From positions 9,738,490 through 9,802,489 of the forward strand of contig CM044967.1 of the NCBI GenBank assembly GCA_024516035.1: a DNA stretch of 64,000 nt, read 5' to 3'. A program made the position numbers and the translations under genes. Source of the DNA: Bactericera cockerelli. Taxonomy: Eukaryota; Arthropoda; Insecta; Hemiptera; Triozidae. Below, in pieces: positions 33,742 through 44,712 of the stretch (the first letter of the stretch is position 1; each line of letters begins with the position of its first letter). The notes under the pieces were generated by a model. That model saw only the letters and a list, made by a program, of their open reading frames with translations, searched no databases and was not told the DNA's origin.

Positions 33742-33889
33742 TTCATTAGGAATCGGAATGAAAAACCTGGGTTGTTTGTTTTACTGCTATTTCTGTTTTC
33801 TAATGCACCAAATCTATGTTTAGGTCCCTGAGATAACATCATAAGTATCATTAACAATTAGACACAATCAGTATATTTTGTAATTTTAG

Positions 33890-33965
33890 TAAACTGCTGA
33901 ATTAAAGGGACTTTTCAGTCTTACAACGGTAGTTTAAACAAAGGTACGAGTATGTTCTATTCTAT
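33890..33965 (+). repeat. SINE family B-related tail fragment
   Basis: ACTGCTGAATTAAAGGGACT then TTCAGTCTTACAACGGTAG matches the complement of the tail subfamily at 13398 and 55267. Confidence 0.5.
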
Positions 33966-34022
33966 TCTTAAACTTGAACTTTAAAAATAATAAAAATACA
34001 ATCACTCTAAATAACATTTTTT

Positions 34023-34062
34023 TACTTTCCTTATCTTATAGAAAGGAAAGTATTGGAATCGG
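34023..34062 (+). repeat. ACTTTCC-family fragment
   Basis: TTTACTTTCCTTATCTTATA followed by GAAAGGAAAGTATTGG reproduces the hairpin start of the longer copy at 42471. Confidence 0.6.
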
Positions 34063-35454
34063 CCAACTTTTTTAATAATACCGCGCATTACTCAAACAGA
34101 ATATGTATCTTGTCTGCTCAATAGAAAGAAGCAAAATCCATAGCCAAGAAGCGGCTGGTATAGAAATCGTACTCATCATTTTTCAATAGTAGAAACTCTG
34201 AATGAACTCTCTGGCCTACGGTGGATCCTCATTCCTCTCAACATGCGGTCATCCTTTTGTTTTGATTATCATTGCTTTACTATAATTATTTCATATCGCC
34301 ATCCTAGCTTGTTGTCGGAGATGTACCAAAATAATATAATAGAACACAGCTCAAGCTTTCCAATCCTTTCTACTTTTCATGGCTGTGGCTCTTCAGGTCT
34401 TCACATTCAGTCATGACTTCGCACAATACCAGGTTGTGTGTGCTGTAGATTGTGATGCGAAACGGACGTTTTGCTCAAGCCAAAAAGAACACAATATACA
34501 TACGTACCTACAATGTATAATATACATAGTATACGTTAACAGCGGACTTGCAGAATTGAATCATATAGATATAGAGCATGGCACTAGAGCAGTTCAGTAA
34601 CTTCATTAAGTCTTTATGTACCTATATTATGTTGTACGTTTTTCCTTAGCTGATTTCCTTACGTTCGAACTTTCCTATGTTACTACTTCCAAGAAATATC
34701 TAATATTAGATTTCGGAACTATTTTTTACTTTTTCGTGCCTATAAGGTATAGAAAGTATTGTTTTTCTTTCTTTTTCTGATTAATTGCCAACATCGTTCA
34801 CCCTATGCCCTCTACGGCCCATATTTTCTGACAATCTGAAAAATGCCATAATAATATAAAATTTCGACACTTTCTAAAAATCTTGGAGTATTTTTTTATC
34901 TCACTCATCTGATGGAAGTACAAATGTAGAAGCAATATAAAATACAGTAATAAATATTTTATTTATACATAATTGAATAATCCCCATGCAACAGCCAATT
35001 GGACAGCTCAAAAATAAAAACCTAAAAACTCTGCATCCAGCTAGTCTTCATCACAGTAATCTGGGATCTTCTCATTTTATTTTCACTGCTGCTTTTTGGG
35101 GTTTGTAAATCTGTTTACTTAATCGTAATAAGTAAACGAAAAGGAGACTTTCTCAAAATAAGTACAAGATCATGTGGGGGATGTGAGATTTTTGACCTCT
35201 GGAGTACCCGAATCCTTCTCTCTTCTTGACATCTGTCTGGGGTTTGCCAGACACAACAAATTAACTGCACATTTTTTCGAATACATCACCGACTAGTAAT
35301 TACAAACCCCATATGTGTCTTATTTTGGACTCCTCTTCTGAACCACGTTAACTTGGAAGCTTCGTTCCTGTGAGAAAACTTTTTTTTATCCTACGGTAAA
35401 AAAATATTGGACTCGCTAATACCCAAGCATTAGACTTGTAATTTAAAGAAGCTA
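34063..35454. other. Non-coding stretch
   Basis: Another weak ACTTTTT/GAAAGTATTG fragment lies around 34730-34765. A 73-codon ATG frame at 34379 is unrecognised. Nothing else. Confidence 0.5.
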
Positions 35455-35700
35455 AAGCATGTTTTCGTGGATTGGATCTCACCCAATGCTTGCATTTTTA
35501 TTATTAAACATTTTCCAATCAAACTATACTTACAGTTCTATCAATACAATAGAATACAACAAGAAAATAGAAACGGTTGATCAAGGGTGCTGATAATGCC
35601 CAGGGCATTCTCCTTTATAGAATTTTTCCTTATTTATTTGAGTAAGTGACCACATAATAATTTAGCTCTCAATATTATTTTGCTCAATTCGGAATTTAGA
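35455..35700 (+). repeat. Degraded SINE family E fragments
   Basis: GGATCTCACCCAATGCTTGC at 35474 and TTATTTGAGTAAGTGACC then ACATAATAATTTAGCTCTC at 35633 resemble successive parts of family E, split by about 120 bp of unrelated sequence. Confidence 0.35.
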
Positions 35701-36004
35701 CTATTCCTAAATTTACTGGCATATCGTTTTTGTCACCAAGGCTATTTGAGAATTATAGTGAAAACAGACAAACATGTTTTTTCATGGCCGGTAAGTATTA
35801 AATTTCCAATTCTAAGGAGTCTAAACTTGCGTTAATTCCATTATTTGTGAAATTAATTACCTATAGTAAATTATTTAATGTATTCCTGGACTTCAATCAT
35901 CTTGTTCCTAATTAGTTTAATGAAACCCTAAGAAATCAGTAAAACTTGACATCAATTAGGCTAAAAACCTTTTTTAGCCTGACTTTAGAAAAAACAGATG
36001 CTGA

Positions 36005-36085
36005 CTATTCCCAGCCCAACCCAGGCTGGCCGAGGTTAATGCGGGTAGCTGGTTTGTGGATTTCCAGCGGAAGGAGCCGTTATGA
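36005..36085 (+). repeat. 5S-derived SINE tail fragment
   Basis: CCCAACCCAGGCTGGCCGAG then GTTAATGCGGGTAGC and TTTCCAGCGGAAGGAG match the tail of the SINE at 45714. The 5S head is absent. Confidence 0.6.
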
Positions 36086-37014
36086 CTAACTGACCTGAAA
36101 GAAAGATACCCTGAAAAGAGCAATCTTGTAATCAGCTCAGAAGTGCTGAAAACAAAACTTGGCCTCTGTCTGTTCAGGAGCAATGGTTCGATATTTTTAA
36201 TTATCCAACAATTCACCATCATCCCAATTATTGGAAACAAAACAACTCTAGTCGAGTAAGAAGAAAAACAATACTGTCAATGGTTGTCCATCCGAGGAGA
36301 TGCAGCTACCGGAAGACACGACATGCTAGTTTAGGAATCTTTCACGCATTGTTGCACTCTCAGCGGATGGACATTTAGTTCCTTAAAAAACACAGAACCG
36401 ACTAACCGCAAGACTTGTGTCACTGAATCAATAGTCAGAGGTGAAATCCAGAGAGATCCTTAAGGAGACCCCTCGAGACCAGTATTAGAACGGATGTGAA
36501 GAAATCTCTCAGTGAAGAAGGGTTATTCTGAGGACAATGAGAGATTCCCCGAGGTCCTTTATTTAAAACGTGCATTTTAGGTAATACAAACATGACATAC
36601 TTATTTTAATAATAAAAAAAAGAAACTAAAGTTCCAATTTTTTTGAGAGCTTTCGACACACGAAAGGTTTTCGATCTTTTATACTCAAAGTTTCAGATGA
36701 TCTATCAGGAAGTTACAACGAAGATCTTCGAGTCGAATTAAAGCCGCTCCGTTACTTAAATTCACATGAAATGTAACAAACAACTCGTATTGAGAAAAAA
36801 GTTCCTGTATAAATCTAATGGTACATAATATATTCTTGTACCATAATTTGTAAATTATGTATTGTTATATTGGACTGTGAGTTTCCAAATATCTCTTTTT
36901 CTCTGAATTTCCTCTGGATTATGTCTTTCCATTTTTTTGATAACCTGTTACTTCTGAAGAACTATAAGGACAAACAAATGAATAATAAACTCTTTTCGGT
37001 AAGGAATTTACAAG
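36086..37014. other. Non-coding stretch
   Basis: TGTCCATCCG (36285) and CGGATGGACA (ending 36373) form a 10-bp inverted repeat 90 bp apart, a possible tiny MITE without other support. The rest is unassigned. Confidence 0.4.
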
Positions 37015-37130
37015 GAATTCATGACTCGTAAACGGGGATTCGGTGGTTCGAGTTTCAAGCATGGATAAATAATTTAAGTTGGACTGGTTGGTGTATTTGT
37101 GACTCCTTGTAATTTACACAATAATAATAA
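37015..37130 (+). repeat. tRNA-derived SINE, family A copy 6
   Basis: GACTCGTAAACGGGGATTCG then GTGGTTCGAGTTTCAAG keeps the anticodon-loop and B-box region. The tail ends with ACACAATAATAATAA. Confidence 0.6.
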
Positions 37131-37517
37131 CCTTTCCTTATTATAAATAGATATTCATATGCAACCATATTCCTCTTGGGTAAGTACTGTAGTTTCAGTA
37201 AGTAGTTGAGTACCTATTTGTAAGCATCAAATTATCTTAAATGGTTGAACACTTACGCTTTTACGAGTTTCTCAGCGGTGATTCAGAGCCAAATGTCACA
37301 TTCCTATGACTTCTTTCTCTCCTGTTGACCTGTCTTAATTCATTATGGAGAAAAAAAACGAAAGTACAATAACTTATCGAAAGTCCCTCTAGTATCCATG
37401 ACTGACACACGTCGGTGCCTCATAAATTCACAATGTTATTATTACCTACTTATTGTTACAGCCTCATCATCATTACAATCATTATAATGAATTATCTTAA
37501 AAAATATCAGAATAATA

Positions 37518-37672
37518 ACAGTCGAACCTTGATATAAGAGAACGATTTACAGGTCAAATTTAATACATTTCTATAAGGTTAATTATATACCACTGTGTAA
37601 GAGAAACCTGGATATTATAAGAGGAGAAAAAAAATGGGTCTCTTGAATTCTCTTATATCCAGATTTGACTGT
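37518..37672. mobile_element. 155-bp pogo/Tigger-like MITE, copy 1
   Basis: ACAGTCGAACCTTGATATAA at the left is inverted at the right as TTATATCCAGATTTGACTGT. The CAGTCGAACCT..GATATAA start is typical of pogo-like Tc1/mariner MITEs. Related copies lie at 55091 and 57010. A TA lies near each end. Confidence 0.7.
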
Positions 37673-38169
37673 AAATCTTGAAAGTTATCAGAATAATATA
37701 TTTTTTAATTATTATTATCGCCAGCGTTTCATTATCATTCATGTCATTACTATAATATGAAAAATTAAGGAGAGGCGATTTTAATTTCGTTCTCGGATAA
37801 TGCTGATCTAATCGCTGTGGTGGTCACAAGAAGATGTCAAGAGGCCACATAGCACAGGACACTCAGAATGATTGATGGTGAGGACATGGGCTGGAATACC
37901 CATAGTCATATACAGAGTACTATACTAATAAGTTTTGTCAGTGGGATCAGCAAGGTAAGGAGTGTCATGGAGTGTCTTGTATTTAAATTCGATGCTTTAT
38001 TCTTCTCTGCTGGGGTTTGAATAATTATTCGTTATTTCCGCTGGGCAATCTGCATAGAAATTATGTCTAGTTTTCACCATCGTGGACTTGACCGGAATAA
38101 CAGATTCGAGGAGAAGCGATTGGGCAAGGGTCATCAATATTATTAATCATAAGTCACCACCATTATCAT
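37673..38169. other. Non-coding stretch
   Basis: Nothing recognised. Confidence 0.5.
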
Positions 38170-38308
38170 ACTTGTGTAAATCATAAACGTGATATCAGAA
38201 TTACTCATTCTCGCTATACCTAAATTTTGCCGAACTTGTGACTCGAACCATCGACCTCCAGGTTACGAGTCTGCCGTTTTATCGATCAAGCTACCAAGGT
38301 CGGGATTG
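38170..38308 (-). repeat. tRNA-derived SINE, family A copy 7
   Basis: On the minus strand: CGACCTTGGTAGCTTGATCG, AACGGCAGACTCGTAACC, GGTCGATGGTTCGAGTCAC. Box A, a Thr-like CGT loop and box B are all visible. It is one of the better family A copies. Confidence 0.65.
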
Positions 38309-38507
38309 TTCAATATTAGATAATAATTAACTAAAAAAAAAAAAAAACACCAAGAATTATTGTACCGGATAATATTTGAAAACCCCTACGTACAAAAGCA
38401 GGTATGGATTGTACATAAATATGCACACAAGAGTACTTTATCAAAATACAGAATCACATAAAATTTACTATTAATATGACTCAACAGGGTTTGTGTTGAG
38501 GTTGAGA

Positions 38508-38532
38508 TTGGCACTTTCCTAGAAAGTGCCAA
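38508..38532. other. 11-bp perfect hairpin with 3-base loop
   Basis: TTGGCACTTTC, loop CTA, GAAAGTGCCAA. Adjacent to the family L repeat at 38540. Confidence 0.8.
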
Positions 38533-38539
38533 CCATCGA

Positions 38540-38605
38540 ATAGGTTGAATAATACCGACCCCAAGTAGGTTTGTTATAAGGCAAAGTGAAAGAGGAAGAA
38601 GAAAA
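38540..38605 (+). repeat. Dispersed repeat family L, copy 1
   Basis: TAGGTTGAATAATACCGACC then CCAAGTAGG and GGCAAAGTGAAAGAGGAAG recur at 40548. Class unknown. Confidence 0.5.
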
Positions 38606-39027
38606 CGATTATACCTTCAAAGTACTAAACTTCATTTTCTGAGTCGCATATTATCTATCCCAGAATTGTGCAGTTTTAAATTTTCAGGTATTGTCTATTG
38701 ATAAAATTCTGTCACCATCTTGGACTCCGCGCTCTTGACCCAAGGTTTTTTGGATCCTTGATTCCAATGGGTGAAACTAAATTGTCATCATTTCCCAAGA
38801 GGCGGACTACTAGTTCCATGTATTTTCGATGGGGTGACTGTGCCCGATTCGCTTCCCAGGTTTTGACCTCTCAAGCTTTGGTTCCGGATTCCTGGGTTCC
38901 CCCCCTCCCTTTAGACGCAGTCGCGAGACGCGTATGGGCTGCAATTATAGTACCCATAGTGCTTCGTGAAACTTTACGAGTAATTAACACCTCTCCGTCT
39001 GTTACTCTTCTCGACACTTTTTGGTGT
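38606..39027. other. GC-richer stretch with unrecognised open frame
   Basis: 38698-39072 is open for about 124 codons on the plus strand, but without an ATG at its start and with no domain I recognise. The frame runs into the MITE at 39028, which argues against a real gene. Confidence 0.35.
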
Positions 39028-39211
39028 CCAGGTCTTCATTCCAGAAACCACTCTCTCTCTCAAAATCCCTAAATCTCCCTTTCAACTGTCGAATGTCGTG
39101 CAAATAACCCAACCAGAGGTGTTTTTTACCCAAATAACCCAATCAGAGTGCAGTTGAAAGCGAGATTTGGAGATTATGAGAGTGAGAAAGCTTTCTGGAA
39201 CAAGACCTAGG
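39028..39211. mobile_element. 184-bp MITE with about 60-bp imperfect inverted repeats
   Basis: CCAGGTCTTCATTCCAGAAA...CCCTTTCAACTG at the left is mirrored by CAGTTGAAAGCGAGATTTGG...TTTCTGGAACAAGACCTAG at the right. The core holds two copies of CAAATAACCCAA. Target duplication is not clear. Confidence 0.7.
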
Positions 39212-40065
39212 TCATTTTCTACTGAACATTCACTGTTCCCATATTCGTCGGGCCACGAGACAAAGACCAGCTGATGGTATCAAGCTGGTACTTGGTACCT
39301 ACTTGATGGACAAGACCTGGGCAGACTAGCGTAGAATAGTAGAAGGTGATGTAATCTCGTGAGAAAGGACAAAATAAGAATGAGTTTTTGTTGCCACAAG
39401 ATTTTCAGACTGATACCGTTTGGCCACCAAACTTTTTGTCTTTGAAAATTTTACTATTTGTAAAACCGTCAAAGAAGTGCGAGTATCCACTTCTGTGTTG
39501 TTGTTTTATCATCAACATGCCGAATCATTATTCCTGTTGTTGTTGTTGTTATTGTTATTATATCATGATATATCCTGTGCGCTTTACTTGTTTTACGTTG
39601 GTCTTGTGATGTGCAAAAATACCATTATATAAAGATAGCCTGACACTTTTTTCTTAACTATCCCAAAGTTTTAAGAAGATAATTACTGTGTGTTCCTCTG
39701 TGCCCAATGTGGGAACTAAAGATCTTCTGGGTAAAAAATTCTCTCTCACTACATACGTTGAGCTGTCTGTCAAAAAGCTGAACTTTTGGAAAATCTTCCC
39801 CTAAAAAATATTCTTAAACTCGATGTCAAAATTTGATTATAATATCATTTAAAATATAGTTCGACCTCAAATAATTATGTCTTTCATTTGTGAGTCTGAA
39901 TCAACAGGAACACTTTGAAGAAAATTGTTCCAATTTGTTTACCGACAGTAGGTACCTAATAACAATGCCTTTCCTGTTCTATCATATTTTTATCAGAAAC
40001 ATTATTTCACTTTGTCTTTTAAATAATTATTAACTTTGTGACCTGTGATTTAGATAGGAAATAGT
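39212..40065. other. Non-coding stretch
   Basis: A (TTG)n patch at 39534-39555 gives two spurious cysteine/leucine frames. Nothing else recognised. Confidence 0.5.
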
Positions 40066-40086
40066 ATAAGGAAAGTAAAAAGGAAC
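40066..40086 (-). repeat. ACTTTCC-family end fragment
   Basis: ATAAGGAAAGTAAAAAGG is the complement of the repeat's start. Confidence 0.4.
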
Positions 40087-40204
40087 ATAATATAATAAAT
40101 AAAAAAAACATAATTATTCGTGTGGCCCGAAGAGACCAGTGGATCCATCTCACTTATCATCTCAGTAGCACTAATCGACTCACCAAAACACCATATTTTT
40201 GGTA

Positions 40205-40352
40205 TGGTAATCTAGAGTCGCGGGTTCGAAACCCAGCTGGGACTTGACAATTTATTCTACCATTTGGGAATTACCCACATAACAATACGTCTTGGGCTTA
40301 GTGCTGGAATAATGGGACTCATCAGTTCTACATGGGCGATATTATTGCTCCT
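40205..40352 (+). repeat. tRNA-derived SINE, family B copy 3 (5' truncated)
   Basis: CGCGGGTTCGAAACCCAGCT gives an intact B box. ATGACA-like sequence, CACATAACAATACGTCTTGG and GCTGGAATAATGGGACTC follow. The A-box half is missing. Confidence 0.65.
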
Positions 40353-40547
40353 GTACTAATATTACCTACCAAGTAGTCATGCAACACATGCTAAAGAGTC
40401 TCACTGGGGGACGTTAAACAGATATCTGCGTTACCAGCTTTGTCAGTCTAAAAGACTATGGCAAAAATCCTTGGCGTCCTTAACAGGGTTGGTGTTAGAA
40501 AGTCCATACAGCCAGTGGTATTGTAATTATTAGGAGTGCCGGAACCA

Positions 40548-40632
40548 GACAACCTCAACCCTGTGGAAGAGGTTGAAACATGCCGATCCCAACAGTAGGT
40601 CTTGGAAAAAGGCAAAGTGAAAGAAGATAGTC
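40548..40632 (+). repeat. Dispersed repeat family L, copy 2
   Basis: GAGGTTGAAACATGCCGATC, CAACAGTAGGTCTTGG and GGCAAAGTGAAAGAAGATAG match copy 1. CAACCTC/GAGGTTG can pair as a short hairpin. Confidence 0.5.
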
Positions 40633-41237
40633 ATGCCACAATTGCAACACCCTGTACTTACAATTAGTATCCCCGAGCTATGTGATGTTCTCACATGCCC
40701 TATGCATGGTAACAAGAGTGTTGATGCATATTATATTGTTATCCTAAACACACCCACCTTACGTGCAAAATCAAGTTCATAAATACATAGAAGTATATAA
40801 ATATTTTCATATTGTATCGTAGTGAAAATACATAATAAATTAGTTTATAATTTTCTCCAATTGCAGGAAAATGTGGTTTTTCCGTGTAAGAAGAACGCGT
40901 AAGTTTTCCGGGTAATCTACGATTCTAGGACATCGGTATCTGTTAATATCTGGGTCAAAGTACTTCATTTTCCCATTAAGGTGAACGAACCCGGCAAAAT
41001 GTCGCTTGCCAATCCTTGTCACATACCTAGGTCATTGTTTGGAAATGGTTTTCCCCATTTCTGAGAGAAGGACAGACCCATAACTCACGGTGGTGGAAGG
41101 ATTCCATGCAAATGTCTAGGCTCTTTCCATGCATGCACTCTAGCCCAACTTGAGATATAGTCTGGATTATCTCAAATCTAATCCAGGTTTACAATTCGGC
41201 CCTTAGTCAGTCCAGTCAAAAACAGAAAACAACCTAA
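40633..41237. other. Non-coding stretch
   Basis: No feature recognised. Confidence 0.5.
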
Positions 41238-41405
41238 CCTAATGGGACCAATGAGTCCCAGTATTCCAGCAGTAATGCCAAGACATATTGTTATGGTGTC
41301 CAAAACCCAAATGGAAGGATAACTTGTCATGTCCCGGCTGGGTTTCGAACACGAAAAAGCTGGATTCCCAGGGTCAGCCTTGACCACTCAGCTACAGGGA
41401 CCGTC
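41238..41405 (-). repeat. tRNA-derived SINE, family B copy 4
   Basis: On the minus strand: TAGCTGAGTGGTCAAGGCTG (A box), GTGTTCGAAACCCAGCCGGG (B box), CATGACAAGTTATCC and CTGCTGGAATACTGGGACTC. Confidence 0.65.
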
Positions 41406-42470
41406 GGGACCGGGAGAGAAAAATGAGAAGTTGTACTAGACATGAATAATGAAGGGTAATGCTGCATGTATCCTTGGGTCGATACCAGAAGGTCATGGAA
41501 TGGAGGAAGTTTTTATTTGTAAATAAATAAATATAATTAGAGTAAAAAAAAGAAGTAGAAGTTAATATATTTAACTTTTGTTGTTATCTTCTGAGAATAA
41601 TGCAATTGGGTTGCGAAAATGGAGGTCTGCTGTCAGAGAGTTCATGTTTCCAACATTTGTGTATTGCGTCTCTGGATCTCCGTGGTACATTAGTGACACG
41701 GGCTCGAGTTCCCCTTGGAAAACACTTGCGATGATGCATTAGTTTGCGTAACCTATTACAGTGAAACATTTAACTCTGTTGCCACATATGTTTGCAGGAC
41801 CACATCAACACAGCATAGAACAGCATGTGGCTCCTCGGTACACTTGGCCACAGGTATACGTGAACTACAAGGTGTATGATAATTCTAGATTCTAGGGGCG
41901 AAATTGATCAACTAGGTAAATCTGAAAAACGCGAACTGACCCATAAAGTTTGTGGAGAGATAATGCGACATCGTTTTTTTACAATTTTTCCTGAACTTAA
42001 TTGACGGCATTCATTTTCCTGGTAGTGTTCCTCCTCGTTTTTTATCTTCGTCAGTATCATTTCAACAATACAACATGCGAGCCTTTTGGAGTTAGGTTTA
42101 TCTAAACTTTTTTTTAAGCAGATGCATAAATACTTAGTCTTTGAAGTCGAATGATCTATTCTTTATTCAATTTAAAACAACTCTACGAAATTATCATTTT
42201 CGGGAACACATGCAGCTGTGGACTGCTGCTGCATTGTCTCTCTGGATGGTCATGCATGTTTTCTATGACAGGAAGAATCAGACTGAAAAATACTTTCATT
42301 TAAAATGTCAATTTTTTTGACTATTTATTTTTAAAACAGGTATAAGGATAGTTTTTCCAGGTCCCACTTCTGTAGCTTTGGCACATCCACCACTAATGTA
42401 AAACAAAATAAATGTGATTAAATTCATATACATATTATTTCTTCTTGCGGTAGATAAGTTTTTCATACCC
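41406..42470. other. Non-coding stretch
   Basis: No gene or repeat recognised. Short frames only. Confidence 0.5.
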
Positions 42471-42603
42471 TTTTTACTTTCCTTATCCTATAATAAGGAA
42501 AGTATTGTATTCGTCGAAAATTTGACCTACCCAGTTTTTCACATTTCTGGACGAATCATAGCCTCAGGATACCAAAAAAGTTGTTTTCAGCCATTGGTCC
42601 GTG

Positions 42604-42638
<35 letters not shown>

Positions 42639-43148
42639 CTGTCTGTCTGTCTGTCTGTGTGTGAACAGGATATCTCAAGAACGGTAAGAGCTAGAGACTT
42701 GAAATTTGGTATGCAAATAAATTTTATACACCAGACGAACCACGAACCTTTTGGTTGAAATCGGCCGCAAAATGCGGCCGCAAGGCCGCAAATATTGGCC
42801 GCAAGCGCCCCTTCCATGAATTGGTTAAAGATACAAAATTTTTTAGAGAACAACATTTTCTTAGATTGAAAAAATAATAGGGGTCTCTTCTTATCATTTT
42901 TTTGATATCTTGAACTTTTTGGACCTCGGCCCCAATTTACCGGTATTTTGGGGGGACCCGCTTTGACTAACTTTTTTATTATTCATCCTAGATGGGGATT
43001 GTGACATATCAAATCCAATGATTTTGAGATGCTGATTACGAATTTGGCTTTGATTTTTAGCTAACTGTTACCTTTGAGTCACCAGTGGCTTTTGGTCCTG
43101 TTCCCATTCCTAATATGATAAAGAAAGTCGTGTGATGTTTACACCAGA
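42471..43148 (+). repeat. Long dispersed repeat, ACTTTCC family (about 680 bp)
   Basis: Begins TTTTTACTTTCC with a CTTAT/ATAAG hairpin, then a (CTGT)n microsatellite at 42605-42662. The block ATATCTCAAGAACGGTAAGA is of a kind I have seen widely in arthropod repeats. Four GGCCGCAA copies follow (42763, 42776, 42784, 42797). The end, AAAGTCGTGTGATG, recurs at 25586. Start fragments occur at 31860, 34023, 40066 and 43692. No coding capacity is credible: the 114-codon frame is mostly the microsatellite (repeated SVCL). Confidence 0.65.
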
Positions 43149-43344
43149 TTTTTTATATCGTATCCATGAAACAATAGCTACTTTAGAAGCTTATGATCTG
43201 TATTGTAAATTATCCGTCCCGTATAGTATGACTCCTCTCTTATGGGCGAGCAGTGTCACAATATATCCCTATTAGGTGCTCGGTTATACGAGCACATCAA
43301 AAGGCTTACAAAAAACTATAATCAAATTAGAAGTACAATTATTT

Positions 43345-43425
43345 TGGTCAATTCTTCGATTCGAACCCGGGCTTCCGCATGGTAAGTGAGGATCTTACTT
43401 CTCTGCTAATCACTCCAATTTGAAT
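43345..43425 (-). repeat. tRNA-like sequence (unclassified)
   Basis: On the minus strand: GAGTGATTAGCAGAGAAGTA and GCGGAAGCCCGGGTTCGAAT are A- and B-box-like. No complete cloverleaf and no second copy seen. Confidence 0.4.
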
Positions 43426-44283
43426 GCCATTACTCGTGACTGTAAAGCATCGGTAAGATTTTGATTTGCATGTCAATTGTCAATCTTGATAAAACATAAA
43501 CCAACTTATTTTCTACTTTTTGATCACCGTTTCCAAAATAGTCGTATTCATTTATCTAGTGGGCTTCGTCTTTGCTTCTGAGGTTTCACACAAAACTTAT
43601 CTTCTTACTGTAAAATATTCAAATATTGATAATGTGTTAAGTATTTTTGAAAATGTTAAAAGTTTAGAACTGATTTAAACTTGAGAATCCATTTTTTACT
43701 TTCCTAATCCTAAAGAAAGTAATGGAGTCAACAACAAAAAAAATAGTCCAGACGTTATCTTCTAACTTGCATCGACCGTTTCACATGTTGGGCCCAGGTT
43801 ATTTCAGTAAAAATTTTTTTTTATCCTTTGCAAAATTTTCTCACGACAACTAGATAGCTCTCTTTGAAGTATCTCAAGGGAAATAATAATTGGTTTAAAG
43901 CAAAAGCGCCAAAGCACTTCTATGCTGTTGCTATGAGATTTAAAATATTTCTAGATAACTTGAGGATTAATTTTTACTTTCCATATTTATTTTAATTTCC
44001 GTTCAAGACAGAAATTACAAGAGTGTAAATCGCCATTTTATTTGAAACTATTTTGCATCTTGTACCTGTATAATAGCATTTATATTGTCATTTCCATTAA
44101 CACTGTCATTTTTTGTCAACCCATTGTAACAATTTTCTTAAATTAATACAAATATACTATTGAATTGAAAAATGAATTGAATTGAAGTATCTCAAGAACT
44201 TCCTTGTGTCAGGAATTTTCAGTTTGAATCATTGGTATTTCGAGAAAATTCAAAAATCATTGGAATTAAATTCATGCACATTA
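43426..44283. other. Non-coding stretch with ACTTTCC fragment
   Basis: 43692-43725 (TTTTTTACTTTCCTAATCCT, AAAGAAAGTAATGG) is another start fragment of the dispersed repeat. The rest is unassigned. Confidence 0.5.
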
Positions 44284-44285
44284 CT

Positions 44286-44328
44286 GCCTACTGATGAGAG
44301 TCAACTACCTCGAAACAGCTGTCTATTA
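44286..44328 (+). ncRNA. Hammerhead ribozyme, family J copy 2 (core intact, stem I weak)
   Basis: CTGATGA (44291-44297), stem II GAG/CTC (44298-44300, 44309-44311), GAAA (44312-44315) and ACAGCTGT ending with the cleavage-site C at 44323 preserve the full catalytic core. Only the two inner stem I pairs (TA/TA) survive, so cleavage is doubtful. The 3' flank diverges from copy 1 after ATTCTGATATT. Confidence 0.7.
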
Positions 44329-44392
44329 GTTACGAGTGTGTTCTGAATTCTGATATTGAATATATGTGCAGTACCTACAAACAGAATTCACC

Positions 44393-44560
44393 CAGGCCCA
44401 GCGGAGTATCGCACTAAGCTTGCAAGCACAGTGACCCAGGTTCGCTCCCCAGCAGGATAAAACTTTTCTGCTCTGTACAAGGATTTTCCGATAAAATGAG
44501 TGGCTATGTGTATTGATAGCGACCAGTGAAGCCATAACGAGCAAGAAATGAAGTACTTGG
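44393..44560 (+). repeat. tRNA-derived SINE, family C copy 2
   Basis: CAGCGGAGTATCGCACTAAG, GTGACCCAGGTTCGCTCCCC, then TTTTCTGCTCTGTACAAGG and AGCGACCAGTGAAGCC follow the family C head and body, with diverged boxes. Confidence 0.6.
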
Positions 44561-44575
44561 GCAAATTATGGAATA

Positions 44576-44712
44576 GCCATCATTTGGAGCGTTCGAATTT
44601 GAATGGTCTCCCATCCAAGTCCTAACCTCGCTGAAAGTTGCTCAACTTCATTGACAGAACAAGAACTGCTGTATTCAACGAGTCATTGACGGTGACTACA
44701 CTCAACTTTGAA
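44576..44712 (-). repeat. 5S rRNA-derived SINE head with near-intact 3' promoter block
   Basis: On the minus strand the head runs ACTCGTTGAATACAGCAGTT, GAAGTTGAGCAAC, then GGTTAGGACTTGGATGGGAG plus ACC (44605-44627). The last block is almost identical to the box C region of 5S rRNA. No family tail is attached. It abuts the family C SINE. Confidence 0.75.

Noticed and set aside
33279..33823. Open frames of 106 and 162 codons
   Set aside because: Both are translations of the (CTT)n polypyrimidine tract (serine, leucine and phenylalanine runs); neither shows a domain.
38698..39072. 124-codon frame in GC-richer DNA
   Set aside because: No ATG at its start and it runs into a MITE terminal repeat. 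It may be an exon remnant, but I cannot support it.
42414..42856. Overlapping frames of 114 and 89 codons on both strands
   Set aside because: Their core is the (CTGT)n microsatellite, giving SVCL and TDRQ repeats. They lie within a dispersed repeat.
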